DNA of 64,000 nt from Sinotaia quadrata (Eukaryota; Mollusca; Gastropoda; Architaenioglossa; Viviparidae), in assembly GCA_028829895.1 (NCBI GenBank), contig CM054183.1, forward strand, positions 14,337,475 to 14,401,474, in the 5' to 3' direction. The notes under the pieces were generated by a model. It was not told the DNA's origin and searched no databases. It saw only the letters and a program-made list of their open reading frames with translations. Both the position numbers and the translations under genes were made by a program. This document shows, in pieces, positions 30,946-43,001 of the stretch (position 1 is its first letter; the number at the start of each line of letters is the position of its first letter).

Positions 30946-31538
30946 GCTTAGCGCATTCATACTAATGAGGTAATCTACCGTGGGCACTTTACAGTGTATT
31001 TTGGGACGGTTTTTGACCAGGAGATAAAGTTGTTTTTATTTTTTAACGGCTCGCCTCCACTACAAATAACACCGACTGAGTGCAATGATGACAGGATTGT
31101 GTGCTGTGTTTTATGAATATTTTTTGTGTAAGCTCCTCCTTTTGTGAAGTGTTTTTGTCTTCAAGGTTGTGGAACTCCCTGAAACTATCCAGATAAGATG
31201 TAAATAAGTGACTTGTCAAAACTGTAAAATTGTAATGATCAGTGAGAGCTAAGGGCAGATCAAGTGTTTCGCCTCTCTTAATGCGTGCGTGAGTGCACAT
31301 GCAGGCGGGTTATAAAACGATAGCCAATAATCCGTTAACTTTCTAAGCTATTTATAGTACAATGTAAACAGCTTACAATGTCTGCACTTGAATTAACTCT
31401 CCAGAAGAAAGAGTGTACGAACTCCACCACCACCACCACCACCCTCCTCACCTTTCTCCAACTGGATTTAGACCATTATAGGTGATTATATACCTTTTAA
31501 GAAATCCTGTCAAGCAGATTTTTGAAAATGTAACATTG
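30946..31538. other. Non-coding stretch
   Basis: No gene seen; short CCA trinucleotide tract at 31423-31443. Confidence 0.5.
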
Positions 31539-32168
31539 CCAAAGTTGCCAGTGACAGCCTATCCTTGACTGGTATAGTCCAAAGTTGCCAGTGACAGCCT
31601 AGCATTGACTAAGTCCAAAGTTGCCAGTGACAGCCTAGCATTGACTAAGTCCAAAGTTGCCAGTGACAGCCTAGCATTAAGTCCAAAGTTGCCAGTGACA
31701 GCCTAGCATTGACTAAGTCCAAAGTTGCCAGTGACAGCCTAGCATTGACTAAGTCCAAAGTTGCCAGTGATAGCCTATCCTTGACTGGTATAGTCCAAAG
31801 TTGCCAGTGATAGCCTATCCTTGACTGGTATAGTCCAAAGTTGCCAGTGACAGCCTAGCATTGACTAAGTATAGTCCAAAGTTGCCAGTGAAAGCCTAGC
31901 ATTGACTAAGTCCAAAGTTGCCAGTGACAGCCTAGCATTGACTAAGTCCAAAGTTGCCAGTGACAGCCTAGCATTGACTAAGTCCAAAGTTGCCAGTGAC
32001 AGCCTATCCTTGACTGGTATAGTCCAAAGTTGCCAGTGAAAGCCTATCCTTGATTGGTGTATAGTCCAAAGTTGCCAGTGAAAGCCTATCCTTGACTGGT
32101 ATAGTCCAAAGTTGCCAGCGAAAGCCTATCCTTGACTGGTGTACAGTCCAAAGTTGCCAGTGACAGTT
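31539..32168 (+). repeat. Minisatellite, 37-42 bp x about 17
   Basis: The core CCAAAGTTGCCAGTGACAGC is followed by either CTAGCATTGACTAAGT or CTATCCTTGACTGGTATAGT. The two unit types occur in blocks, showing block-wise expansion. Confidence 0.97.
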
Positions 32169-32423
32169 GCATGAGATAGCACAAAGTTACAGTGGCAACA
32201 TATTAGTGACTGAGGTAGCTACAAGCAGCCTCGGTTTCAGCTTCTACCTCTGTATTGTTTAAATTCTTTTGAGTGCGTTTCCTAGATTGCCGACGACAAA
32301 TTAATGGTGATTGTAATGTTCCATCTAAATAAATATTTTAATGCACAACAGTCAAATTATGTTTATTCTGGTGTAATGATGAAGTTGCTATAAATAAAAT
32401 AAGGAAATTAAGTATATCACCCG
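32169..32423. other. Non-coding stretch
   Basis: Short unique interval between two arrays, with no feature recognised. Confidence 0.5.
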
Positions 32424-32427
32424 CACG

Positions 32428-32482
<55 letters not shown>

Positions 32483-32625
32483 ACACACATACACACACAT
32501 ACACACACACATACACACACATACACACACACATACACACACATACACACACACATACACATATACACACACACATACACATATACACACATACACACAC
32601 ATACACACACATACACACGCATATA

Positions 32626-32663
<38 letters not shown>
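32424..32663 (+). repeat. (CA)n with CATA variants, microsatellite
   Basis: About 240 bp of CA with regularly spaced ATAC interruptions. Read on the minus strand it gives Cys/Val 'CVCV' open frames, which are artefacts. Confidence 0.98.
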
Positions 32664-32665
<2 letters not shown>

Positions 32666-34461
32666 AAAGTGTCTTTTTGACAAAGTTTATGGAAAGAAAT
32701 AATCGTAACCTAGGAGAGACAGGATAGTTTTAAAAAATCTCTTTTTGAAGTTCGCGGTCTGCGTAATGTAGCCATGAAAGTAATGCTTAGTACACAGTTT
32801 GCTGTCATACATGTTCTATACATAATTTTTCTGAATGACCTTTTAGGTAACAGATCTGACAAAAGGGATTCTTCTAAGTTCAAATTTTCCCAAGTCAGGA
32901 ATGCTTAACAAAGATAGTGTAGCAAGAGCTATTGGCCAAATAAATATTTAATCATGATTTAGTTTTTGAACTTCATACCGAAATTTTAGCAATTTTATTT
33001 TATTTCAACAGGGAACGAAATTCATTGGGATGACTCTTTTTACTTTGTTTGTTTGTTTGTTTGTTTTTAAGCACTTTGTCACTGAACTAAGAAGCTTTCT
33101 TTAAACAAATTTCACAAAGAAAACAAAAAGAGACCGATTATAATAATGACCTCTTGAATGTAAAGTAGAGCTATTCATTTTCAGCTTAAAACATCCGGAA
33201 GTTGAGTTTCAGTTTCAGATGTAAATTAATTTCGCGGATACAAGATCTATTGCAGATTAACACCAATCTTACAGTGTGCGCATGTGTGTGTTGTGTAAGC
33301 ATTGTGGTGTATGCATTTGATATGTGTGTGTTTGGAATTTTCGCGAGTTTGTACAAGTTTTCAATTCCATAACTGTGAGCATATTTTTAAGAGAACATCT
33401 CATACAAAATTATTTAGGAGGGACCCTAATTAAGCTTAATGAATGTTTTAAATTAATTATCAGATCAGTGGAATTTTAAACATCTATGAAATCAACAGTC
33501 TGTCACTATACATTAGGACAGTCTTTCTAGTTACGTCACTATCAAAATTACTGGATTCTGAATGTTCATTCCTTCCCATAGGGGTTTTTGATCAGACCTC
33601 CTGAACTTTTTCACATTTGAGGAACCCTTCGAATAATTTTCTTCAGGGAGCCCATGCATAAAAATTACTCTATGTACGATGTTTATTATTTTTTAAATCA
33701 TAGTCTTTCAAGGAGCCACGGTTGAGAAATAGGTTGTCAAAAACGCCTCCTACCAGCTGTGGGATCTTTCATTATGTGCCTCTCATATAATTAAACTGAA
33801 AATGACTCCTCCCCTTCACTTCAACTTATGCATGCATTATTTACATTGGACATATATGAGATTTTCGAGAGATTTAAAAAGCAGCAATTCTTTATTCATA
33901 TAAAGCGTTTGGGTGGTTCTGGATTTTATAAGTTCATGACTAACAGTATTCCATTCACAGTGCACAATGTGTTACTCACTCACCCGCGGCTCTCTTGTTA
34001 AAACTTTATCATGTGTGTTATAGTTCTGCTTCGGATATTAAATATAGCTTCGATTTAAAAAGTCAATGCCTGTGCATAATTATTTAATTACAAAATTAGC
34101 TGCAAGATTAAATTGATATTTTAGGTGTTCAGAAAGAAGCTCTCTATACGTTTCGAGATCTGGTTGTGTTGTAAGTGATTTTACTGTCACATTGAATGTC
34201 ACTTGTAAATGGATTTATTTTTAGTATTACATGTATTTTGATTGTTGTTGTTGTTTGTTAGTACTCGAAATATAGTGGATGAGACAGGTGACGTCAAATA
34301 ACGTCTGAAGCTGAAACTGACCTGTTTTAGATTTGTTACTTCATCCCGGGTAAACTGTTCTATATTTAGACTGGTGGCTTCCGGCATAAACTCTAGTATT
34401 AGACACACTCTTTTTGCTAAGACATGCTGAAGCTGTGGAGTAGCAAATTGCACGCTATCTC
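32664..34461. other. Non-coding stretch
   Basis: AT-rich sequence with a (TTTG)n tract at 33045-33066. No gene supported. Confidence 0.55.
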
Positions 34462-34537
34462 GGAAGACGAATACACTTATTTCAGAAGACGAATACACTT
34501 ATTTCAGAAGACGAATACACTTATTTCAGAAGACGAA
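34462..34537 (+). repeat. 22-bp tandem repeat x 3.5
   Basis: GAAGACGAATACACTTATTT starts at 34462, 34484 and 34506, with a partial fourth copy. Confidence 0.95.
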
Positions 34538-34721
34538 TCTATTGCTTTTAGGACTGGATAAACAGCGGGGGAAATAAATAATTCCTAAACATAGTGGCAG
34601 CTTTAAAGGGTGGCTTGGAGCCACCGGTCTGCAAATATAATCTTTAAGTAAAAGGAAAGGTATGTTTGCTATGAAAACACAGCTTCAATACAAGTTCTTT
34701 AGCACGCACGCACACCTTTAA

Positions 34722-34724
34722 AAG

Positions 34725-34767
<43 letters not shown>

Positions 34768-34768
34768 A
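34722..34768 (+). repeat. (GT)n microsatellite
   Basis: GT run followed by a GC-alternating patch (CGCGCGCGC) at 34781. Confidence 0.97.
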
Positions 34769-34923
34769 TGCGGGGGTGTGCGCGCGCGCATTAGTGTGTT
34801 TTACATTTTATACTAACTTTAATTTATTTGTGCTTAGTCCACTTTAAAGAGGTGTATTTGTTCGCAGTGTATTAAATTACATGCACAATACCTTGTTTTA
34901 AATGTATGAAAGCAATAACCCCT

Positions 34924-34992
<69 letters not shown>
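34924..34992 (+). repeat. (CA)n microsatellite
   Basis: Uninterrupted CA run of about 68 bp. Confidence 0.98.
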
Positions 34993-34994
<2 letters not shown>

Positions 34995-35334
34995 TATCTA
35001 TATAATAAAATTAAAGGTCCAACAATCCCACAACCTTCAACAAACATGAAGGTATGAAGAGTGTAGCATATCACTCCACCTTCTAGCGCTTTTATTTAAT
35101 TAATTAAAGGATAAAGTTATTTAATTCATAATTAAATTTTAAAGATAATAATTATAATTTAAACAGTCATAATATTTCGACTTTGTCACTTTAAATCTTT
35201 ATAAACAATGTTTCCAACTCGAAGCCCTGACACTTTAATTAGACTTACGTTCGATCTAGTTATTCCTAGTCCAGCGTGTCACTCACTCTGGCCGTTACAA
35301 GTTTTTAAAAATCTTAGTGTGTGTCACTATGAGA

Positions 35335-35655
35335 GACTGTCTCTCAACCAGTCTGTTAACTCACCATTAAGCTAACGGCCGCCGCCTTTCGTGACCAGAC
35401 TTTTTGCCACTCCAAATCCAAAGTGATTAAACAATAGATTTCTGTACAGCAGGTAAATCTTTAGATTTCACCCAGTTGGAATTCATTTGCAATACATCAG
35501 CAATTTCTAGCATATTCTCAACTCGGGTGCTTACTTTAACTCAGACACTTTCAAAAATACCATCATAAGGAGTGTCCAAGGTCGGGTTACTTTGACAATG
35601 TAACAGTTTATATAACAATTAAATTTTTAAATAGGGATAGGCAAATTTATTCTGT
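35335..35655 (-). mobile_element. Dispersed repeat R1, copy C, head segment (inverted)
   Basis: The reverse complement of this segment matches the left 350 bp of copies A and B (CCTATCCCTATTT, CTCCTTATGATGGTATTTTT, TGCTAGAAATTGCTGATGTA). It ends at CAGAATAAATTTGCC, reading inward. It lies head-to-tail inverted against the segment to its right. Confidence 0.82.
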
Positions 35656-36490
35656 CACACACTTTATTCAGTTGATGTATTGAAGCAAAAAATTTCTGGT
35701 ACGAGGAAGACTGGAAATTTCTACATTGCTGTTTAATTGAGGGAGAAAATATGAATGAGTGTCAATTAGCCTCAAGAGAATAGCAGCTCATCAGTGTTCT
35801 AAAATTTGCAAGAGAAATACATGAAGAACTCATAATTCTCTTGTGAAAATGAACTTGTGACTTTGGTACAAAAGCTCTTGAAAGACTATTGCAGCATTGT
35901 CTATACAAGATTATGTACAAACTATTATTGCTATAATCTCTAACTCCATTTCTGTTCTCTGATAAAAATTACCATGTGATTTATATTGACACTAATCTGC
36001 TGAATTTTGTGATAGAATATAAGACTGTATAGGTATTAAATTATTCAAACATTTGTTCATGGAAACATTGATGTCAAGTAATCTTTTCATTATATTTGTT
36101 ATATGTACATTTAATTGTTGACTTAACAAATTTTTTGTTAAATTTATTGACCTCCTTACACATATTGCATATTGATAACCGTACGTTGGAAAAGGTCATT
36201 GGTGGATGTGGGCACACTAGACATAGATTAAAAGATGGATTTATCTTCTCCATTCGTAAGAAGTTTTCCACGTACAGAACTATTTTGTGGCGGTGAATGT
36301 TTGTCTTTAATGTTGTGGAAGAGAGAAAACGTTTACAGTGCCCGCATATCCACCAAGTGAGAGAGATGAGTGGTGTCTTCTGGAGAATTATTAACATAAA
36401 TTATGATTCTCATCACTTGTAATTAATTAATTATGGATGATTAAATAATAATAATAATCATAACCAATAACTAGTGTGGCATAGGTGTCA
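35656..36490 (+). mobile_element. Dispersed repeat R1, copy C, tail segment
   Basis: From about 35688 (TTTCTGGTACGAGGAAG) the segment follows the right half of copies A and B in the same orientation as those copies. It contains TGTTGTGGAAGAGAGAAAAC and ends near TAACTAGTGTGGCATAGG. With the inverted head it forms a rearranged copy. Confidence 0.82.
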
Positions 36491-36494
36491 CAGA

Positions 36495-36665
<171 letters not shown>

Positions 36666-37337
36666 GGAAGCAAGATTTTGACATATTTCACTAAGCAGTT
36701 TCAGCAGTATAAATGTTCATTCTGCAATATGGGTGGTAGTTTCAAATCTCAGACTGACTCATTTTCTTGAAAAATCCATTTAGCTTCTCATCCGAGTCGA
36801 GCTCACAGCTTTGAATACAGAATGCAGTGTTATTTTTTGAGGCCTAACACAAAGACACGTGTATTTGTAATCTGTGCTATTGATATAGTGTACATATACG
36901 CCCACCTTCATCTGTACTCAGCCTTACTTTGCCAACAGACAGTTTTTAAAATAAAAAATATGCTATGATATCGATTTTTGCAAAGTTGGAAAAGACGATA
37001 TATCGCCAAAAGATGGGCTATATTGTGGCAGACTCGACGCGGACTAAATAGCAGTCGGGTGGGGAGAAGCAGAAGGGTGGTTGTATGGGTTTCCCTCCGA
37101 CTTTACTTTCTGACTATCTGCAAATGTTAGCCAACTAAAGTCGTTGCAAAGCAGTGAATACTTTTGCTTGAATTTGACTGTTGACCTCTTTCATGCCTTT
37201 TTCCCCATCCCGTCATCACGATGACAACGACCTTTAACGGCAAAGCCGGTTTTGCTACTATAGTATTAGACCATCAAAAGTTTTTACTGTACTGTATGTG
37301 TGTGGCGCGTGCATGCATCCATGTGTGTGAGTGTGTT

Positions 37338-37338
<1 letters not shown>
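36666..37338. other. Non-coding stretch
   Basis: No gene supported. Confidence 0.5.

Positions 37339-37381
<43 letters not shown>
37339..37381 (+). repeat. (GT)n microsatellite
   Basis: About 40 bp of GT inside a longer GT-biased segment (37298-37445). Confidence 0.96.
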
Positions 37382-37382
<1 letters not shown>

Positions 37383-37493
37383 ACGCATGAATGTGTTCTG
37401 CATGTATGATTGCGTACGTGGGTGCTTATGTGTGTGTGAGTGTGAAGGGGGGAAAACAGTTTATATTGTAACATGAAAACGATATTGCAGTGC

Positions 37494-37658
37494 GCTAGAA
37501 CATATAGCAGAGCTAAAACATATAGTAGTGCTAGAACATATAGCAGAGCTAGAACATATAGTAGTGCTAGAACATATAGCAGAGCTAGAACATATAGTAG
37601 TGCTAGAACATATAGCAGAGCTAGAACATATAGTAGTGCTAGAACATATAGCGGGTTA
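37494..37658 (+). repeat. Minisatellite, 36 bp (2 x 18) x about 4.5
   Basis: GCTAGAACATATAGCAGA and GCTAGAACATATAGTAGT alternate strictly. The 18-bp unit therefore diverged first and the pair was then amplified. Confidence 0.97.
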
Positions 37659-40600
37659 AATACATAGGTTGAAACTCTTTCGTTCGACACCCTGGTGACC
37701 TGGCAGGTACGGACCATAGAATGTGCATTCTTAATTTCTTTGAAGGTGTAATGAAGGGATATAAAAAATAAAACAGGCAGAATAAAGTCAAAACAGCAGT
37801 ATAACCAAAACACTGGGCGTATGCTTGCGTCCTGCCAATGCCAACAGCTCCACCCTGATGTCTAACCCATAAACTAATTAAGGCAGATACAAAACGTCCG
37901 GGCTACGAATGCAAGACTAAAGCCAGGAGTGTGTACTTTCAAGATCATGTGATGGATTTCTTAGAATTTAGATATCCTACCAGAAGGTGCGTTTGAAAAA
38001 TAATGTTAAAGCGGACCATGCTTCTCACAGCTTGCGATTCAGCAACAGCATGGAGCGTAACTTCATTTATCCGGAAGACACGCGTCTCCGCTTATAACGA
38101 TCGAGTTGCTATTTCTGCCGGTAGTAATGCGTTCAGTCATTGCTTGAACCCATGTACACACCCAGCGTTCAGTCACCAGGATGCCCACCAATGTCACACA
38201 TTCTTCTGCGGTAGCAGTAACAGTTCCGGACTTTAATAATTATAACCGGCAATTAGAAACAATACACGGCATTTAGAAATAATAACAGGGACCGACAATT
38301 CCGAGTACTACAAAATTCACTCCAGGCAATTTATTTCCTTGTCTGCCTCTCTGCTAAACTTGTATTTCTGTCTTTGTTTAACGACGCACTTCAACATTAA
38401 ATACATCTGTGCTATATTTAATTTAATTTAATTTGTGTGTGTGTGTGTGTGTGTGTGTTATTGGTAGCTCAAGCTTGTGTGGATTCTTCAGCGAAATGAC
38501 AGACATATACAAGTGCTCTGGGCAAAATTTATTGAAATCCAAATGTTTTCTGGTGTATGCTCTTGTGCTGTTCCATAATGAACTCTTTGTTGTTTATTGT
38601 AGGACTTTTTCTACGTTTTGTGTATGCGTGTGCGTGTGTATGTATGTGTGTGAGCATGTTTGAGCTTCGTACATGTGTGTGCATGTGTGCAGTTGTGCGC
38701 ACAAGTGCGTGTGAGTGCGAGAGTTATAGTTTATAGTTAGAGTTAGAGTTAGAGTTTGCACATAACCTTGTCTAGACGAAACTGCAATAGTCTTTCGAGC
38801 ACTTTCATTGTTCACAATAAAATTGTCAGTTCTTTACCAATTCATCTAGCAGCTTTTGAATGCTCCATGATCTGCTGTTCTCTTGAGACTAATCTGAGTG
38901 CTCCTTGCTGTATTAGTACCCTCAAGTAAAACAACATTGTAACAATCTGTCTCAGAATAGTGACTACACTGCGTTTATCTTACTAGTCGTTCTATCACCA
39001 TATGTGGCGAAAAGGGGATTTTCTGTGTGCGCGTCTTGGTTATTAATTAATACTCTAATTAATCTCTTTCATGCCAATCGCTCACAACCTCCTTAAGGGT
39101 CTTGTGCGGTCACATTTGCTGGCAACAGGGTTGGTAGGAATTTGTTGGCTGGATTCCCGTTCCAGAACCAGAGGGCAGAAGTTGGGTTCTGCTTTGGTCG
39201 GGAGAGACTGTACACCAAATTCCGGGAACAGTTTGCATAATGTACACTTAGACCTATTATCCAAAGTGAGGCTTTGATATTGTTGGGGAAAATGTACAGC
39301 GATAGCTTACATCAAGAGAAGGTCATGTAAAATTAGCTATTGCTTCTTTCAGTCTGCTCTGATTTCTGTGATGAGAAATAGACTCTCAATTTGATTAATC
39401 ATTACTAACTTATTTTTATCACAGTTCCTTGCCTAAAATTCATTTTAGGAATCACGTAGCCCATTTGCAGAGAAACAACTTCAAAAAAAGTTTTAACTGT
39501 AAACACAAACCTAACCCCTAATCTTATCTCCTCTTGCAATGGATTTAGGACACGGTTTTGTCCCCTGAATGAAGCCTCAGACATTGAGATGTGTCACATA
39601 ATAGCTTATGAGCCCACACCCACCCTCCTCTAAAAATAGACTACAAGCAACCTAACTCTAGAACCTTGACCCTTATCTCTGGGCTAGAGTAATACCTGAG
39701 TTGCTACTCACTTTAGTTTAATAGACCAATCCCAGCGCAGTTGAACCGTGCACAACAAGTGTACTAGAAATTCACCTATTAAGCGTCAGCTGAATGCAGC
39801 TGACCGTTAAGGCAATATGTACTTTGTCTCCCTCTGTTAATAAGTTATAATCATACTACTAACCCTTATTGCTGGTTACCAACAAAGCAGGAAACCAAAC
39901 TCTGTATATATTACTGCCGAAGTTATGTGGTTTTGCTTGCATAACTAAATATTATATCTATGTTCATTAAACCTCAACTATATTTTATATTGCTATATTT
40001 CACTTATGGTATTAGAATGTATGATGACCATTTAAGTAAGGGAGAACACCTGTGGACAAATTTTTAGCCCATGTGTATTTTACTGGCAGATCAGCACCTT
40101 ATCTCGGACGTTGACTTATGACGAGCGCTGAGCCGCAAAGCAACTACCAGCGTGGAAAGACCCACTTGCCAGAGACACAGTTCAACAGAAACGTGCACAC
40201 TCAGTACGGTACCACCTGGACTCTACGACTCAATGCCAGGTGCGTCCTGAGTTAAGTGACTATAAAACCAAAAGCTGAACAGTTTCACTCACGTGTATCA
40301 CAGAGTTTACTCAGAATTCTCGTATAAATCCACTTATCAATTCACTCATACGAACACGACTCAAATGACACAGTGTCAAACAAACTTTCTCTTACGACAC
40401 TATACGGTCATGATTATGAACGATATACATTTGTGACTTTAATTATAACTACCAACTTAATCATTTTATGTAACCATTCTGTCTTATTTTAATTCTTGTA
40501 GAATACATTTATTATTCATACTTAGACCACTCGTGTTGGCGTGACTCACTTACATATTATATGTTGTAATCTGTCACCTGTATTTAATTAATATACCTGG

Positions 40601-40739
40601 CTGTACGTACCAGCGGGCTAGGAGCTGTCTTCTGCAAGTACCACTCTACTAGGTTACCTGTCATCCATCTTTCTAACACGTTGGCCAGCCTGAAGGTGTG
40701 TTTGGGGGAATTAGCCAACGTCACGAGATGCAAGTATGC
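37659..40739. other. Non-coding stretch with short simple repeats
   Basis: No gene supported. Holds a GT tract (38432-38458), a GT-rich stretch (38617-38720) and short GTTAGA hexamers (38733-38757), a telomere-like variant. The rest appears unique. Confidence 0.6.
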
Positions 40740-40825
40740 AACGCGCCAATTGTATGTCATTGTTGTGCCATATGTGTGCCATTCTTGTGCCAATTGTGTG
40801 TCATTGTTGTGCCAATGTGTAATGT
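40740..40825 (+). repeat. Short imperfect repeat of TGTCATTGTTGTGCCA
   Basis: TGTCATTGTTGTGCCA and GTGCCATTCTTGTGCCAA-like modules recur about five times. Confidence 0.8.
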
Positions 40826-41168
40826 GATTATCCACAGGGCAGGATAGATCGTATGTCATATATAATATTTCTGAAGCATTCGACGCAATTCTATTTGGAG
40901 TGTCAACTGGTTGTTTGTTTGTTTGTTTTTTTGTTTCTATGTTCTGCACAATATATGTTAATTCATTATTCTAATACTAACCATGGGCACAGGAAGAGGA
41001 AGAGAAAGGTTTGAGCAGTGAAATTCAGACAGCAGAGATTGAAAGTGGTCGGTACTTAATGCTGATTAAAGACGTTTTGCTGAGAGATGCTTCAAATGTT
41101 TGTCCGACAATCGAACGACTTCATTATTTGTTCTTTGCATGTCTGTCAACGTTGCACAGCACACGAAT

Positions 41169-41174
41169 GCACAT

Positions 41175-41230
<56 letters not shown>
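41169..41230 (+). repeat. (CA)n microsatellite
   Basis: About 60 bp of CA. Confidence 0.98.
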
Positions 41231-41231
<1 letters not shown>

Positions 41232-41377
41232 CAAACCATGTGCTCTAGATGGTTCTTAATATGCATACTCATTATGGGTTTCAAGTGCTTCTTCAAAATC
41301 AATCCTGCCGAAAATTCAATAAAAGGTATGTCGTGATGAGGTTTACCACTCGGCTAATGCATTCTGCTCGCTCTCAC

Positions 41378-41378
<1 letters not shown>

Positions 41379-41427
<49 letters not shown>
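41379..41427 (+). repeat. (TGTC)n microsatellite
   Basis: About 12 uninterrupted TGTC units immediately left of a composite direct and inverted repeat. Confidence 0.97.
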
Positions 41428-41429
41428 GT

Positions 41430-41565
41430 AGGATCAGGTGACAGATCGACGTCTCCTTTACATCTTATGTTCTCCGTATACACATTTCCCGGGTTCAACT
41501 GTCAGTGATGTCACCTGATCCTGGTACGATCAGGTGACATGTCGACGTGTCCTTTATATCCGATG
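41430..41565. repeat. Composite direct and inverted repeat
   Basis: GATCAGGTGACAGATCGACG (41432) recurs as GATCAGGTGACATGTCGACG (41529), each followed by T.TCCTTTA.ATC. Between them GTCACCTGATCC (41511) is the inverted form. The left direct copy and the central motif can pair as a hairpin. Confidence 0.85.
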
Positions 41566-43001
41566 ATATCTAAGTGACGGCTTACAAGACTGCTTACTCA
41601 ATATAAGTAAAAATATCGGTCGACCTGGGGGCTGGAATACAAAGTTATCCTATCTTTATGTCAGTATGTATGGAAGGGGGGGGGGGTAAGAGCCGAAATA
41701 TTATGCTCTTTTAAAATAAGTTACATGTACATTTTACAAAATGTCAGACCCAAAAAGTCTATTTTGGTTTGATTTGATTTTGACCTCGCTAAGTTAATTT
41801 CCTAAGGCTCCCATCTCCGAGACAGTCAGACCAGAGGCAGAGTTCTCAATGAAGAGGGACAAATCTGTCCGGAGGGAAAGGTTTCTCCCTTGGAGGTATT
41901 TTGAACCTTCAAGAGTTACTGCTGAACTCGATTTCTGCCGAAAGAGTTTCCCACAAACTTGCTGCAGTCATTGTGATTGTGATTGTGATCATCAAATTTA
42001 CTTCGTTCGTATTCACTGTCACTAGCACGTGTGTCTGTGACAGAGACTTCACGATTGATTAGGAGTGAGATCGATTACTTATTGAACCAATAAAATTCAA
42101 TCAACTTCGATTAAATAAAGCTAGTCAAAAGAATTAAACACATATTTTACCCATATTTATAATTTCTTGTTTATTCTTTTTCTCTCCCCCTTTCTTTTTC
42201 TTGTTACTTGATTGTCACTAAATTAAATGTTTTTAATAGTTCACTTGACGGGCATTTGACCAGGTAGTCATTACTACTACAACAGTATAGATATACTGAG
42301 GAAGTCATCAAAGACACCGACAAAGTAGGGGCTGACTATTTGTCCAGAGCAGTAGAAATGGAAGTGTAAGGGTCCAGTACATAAATCTCTGTAAATGCTG
42401 TGAAATCTTTATTAAAAAATTGTGTATCCTCTCTAAGGTAGAGAGGAAAGAATAATCTTTAACCAGGGTTCATTTATCTGATGCTAACTTGATTATGTAT
42501 TTTATATTTTCCTATCACAAGAAGAAAAGAAATAATGATAATGATTTGTGCATATGATTTGCGTTTGTATTCCTTAAATGTAGTGATATAACAGGTCATG
42601 TCTCTAACTTATAAAGAAAATTATGGTGATTTTTTTCATGATAAATTGTCCTTATATCAAGACATAATGAGTAATGTCCCACCTAAACCTTATAATGAGA
42701 GAAATTAATATGATATTTGATATTTTAATGCTCAGTGATTATTGAGGCATGTAAAATTATATTATCTTTGTTTCTGAACACATAATTAATTATGTGTATG
42801 TCTTCAAACTGACATAAATTTTATTGGTCTTATGAATATTTTGCGATTGTGATAAAACCAACACAGAATTTTGGCCTTGTGATTAGTTATTAATTTCGTA
42901 TTATGATGGAATCTTCACCAGTAATGTTTGAAATTTACTTCTAATAGATTAGATGTTAACAGGATGGTTACCATCTCAAAATGGAGGGGGTTGGTATGTG
43001 G
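41566..43001. other. Non-coding stretch
   Basis: AT-rich sequence with a poly-G run at 41677-41687. No gene supported. Confidence 0.55.

Noticed and set aside
32338..32683. Cys/Val-rich ORFs on the minus strand
   Set aside because: They are translations of a CA/GT microsatellite in several frames.
34199..34498. 99-codon minus-strand ORF
   Set aside because: Part of it is the 22-bp tandem repeat and the rest has no recognisable family.
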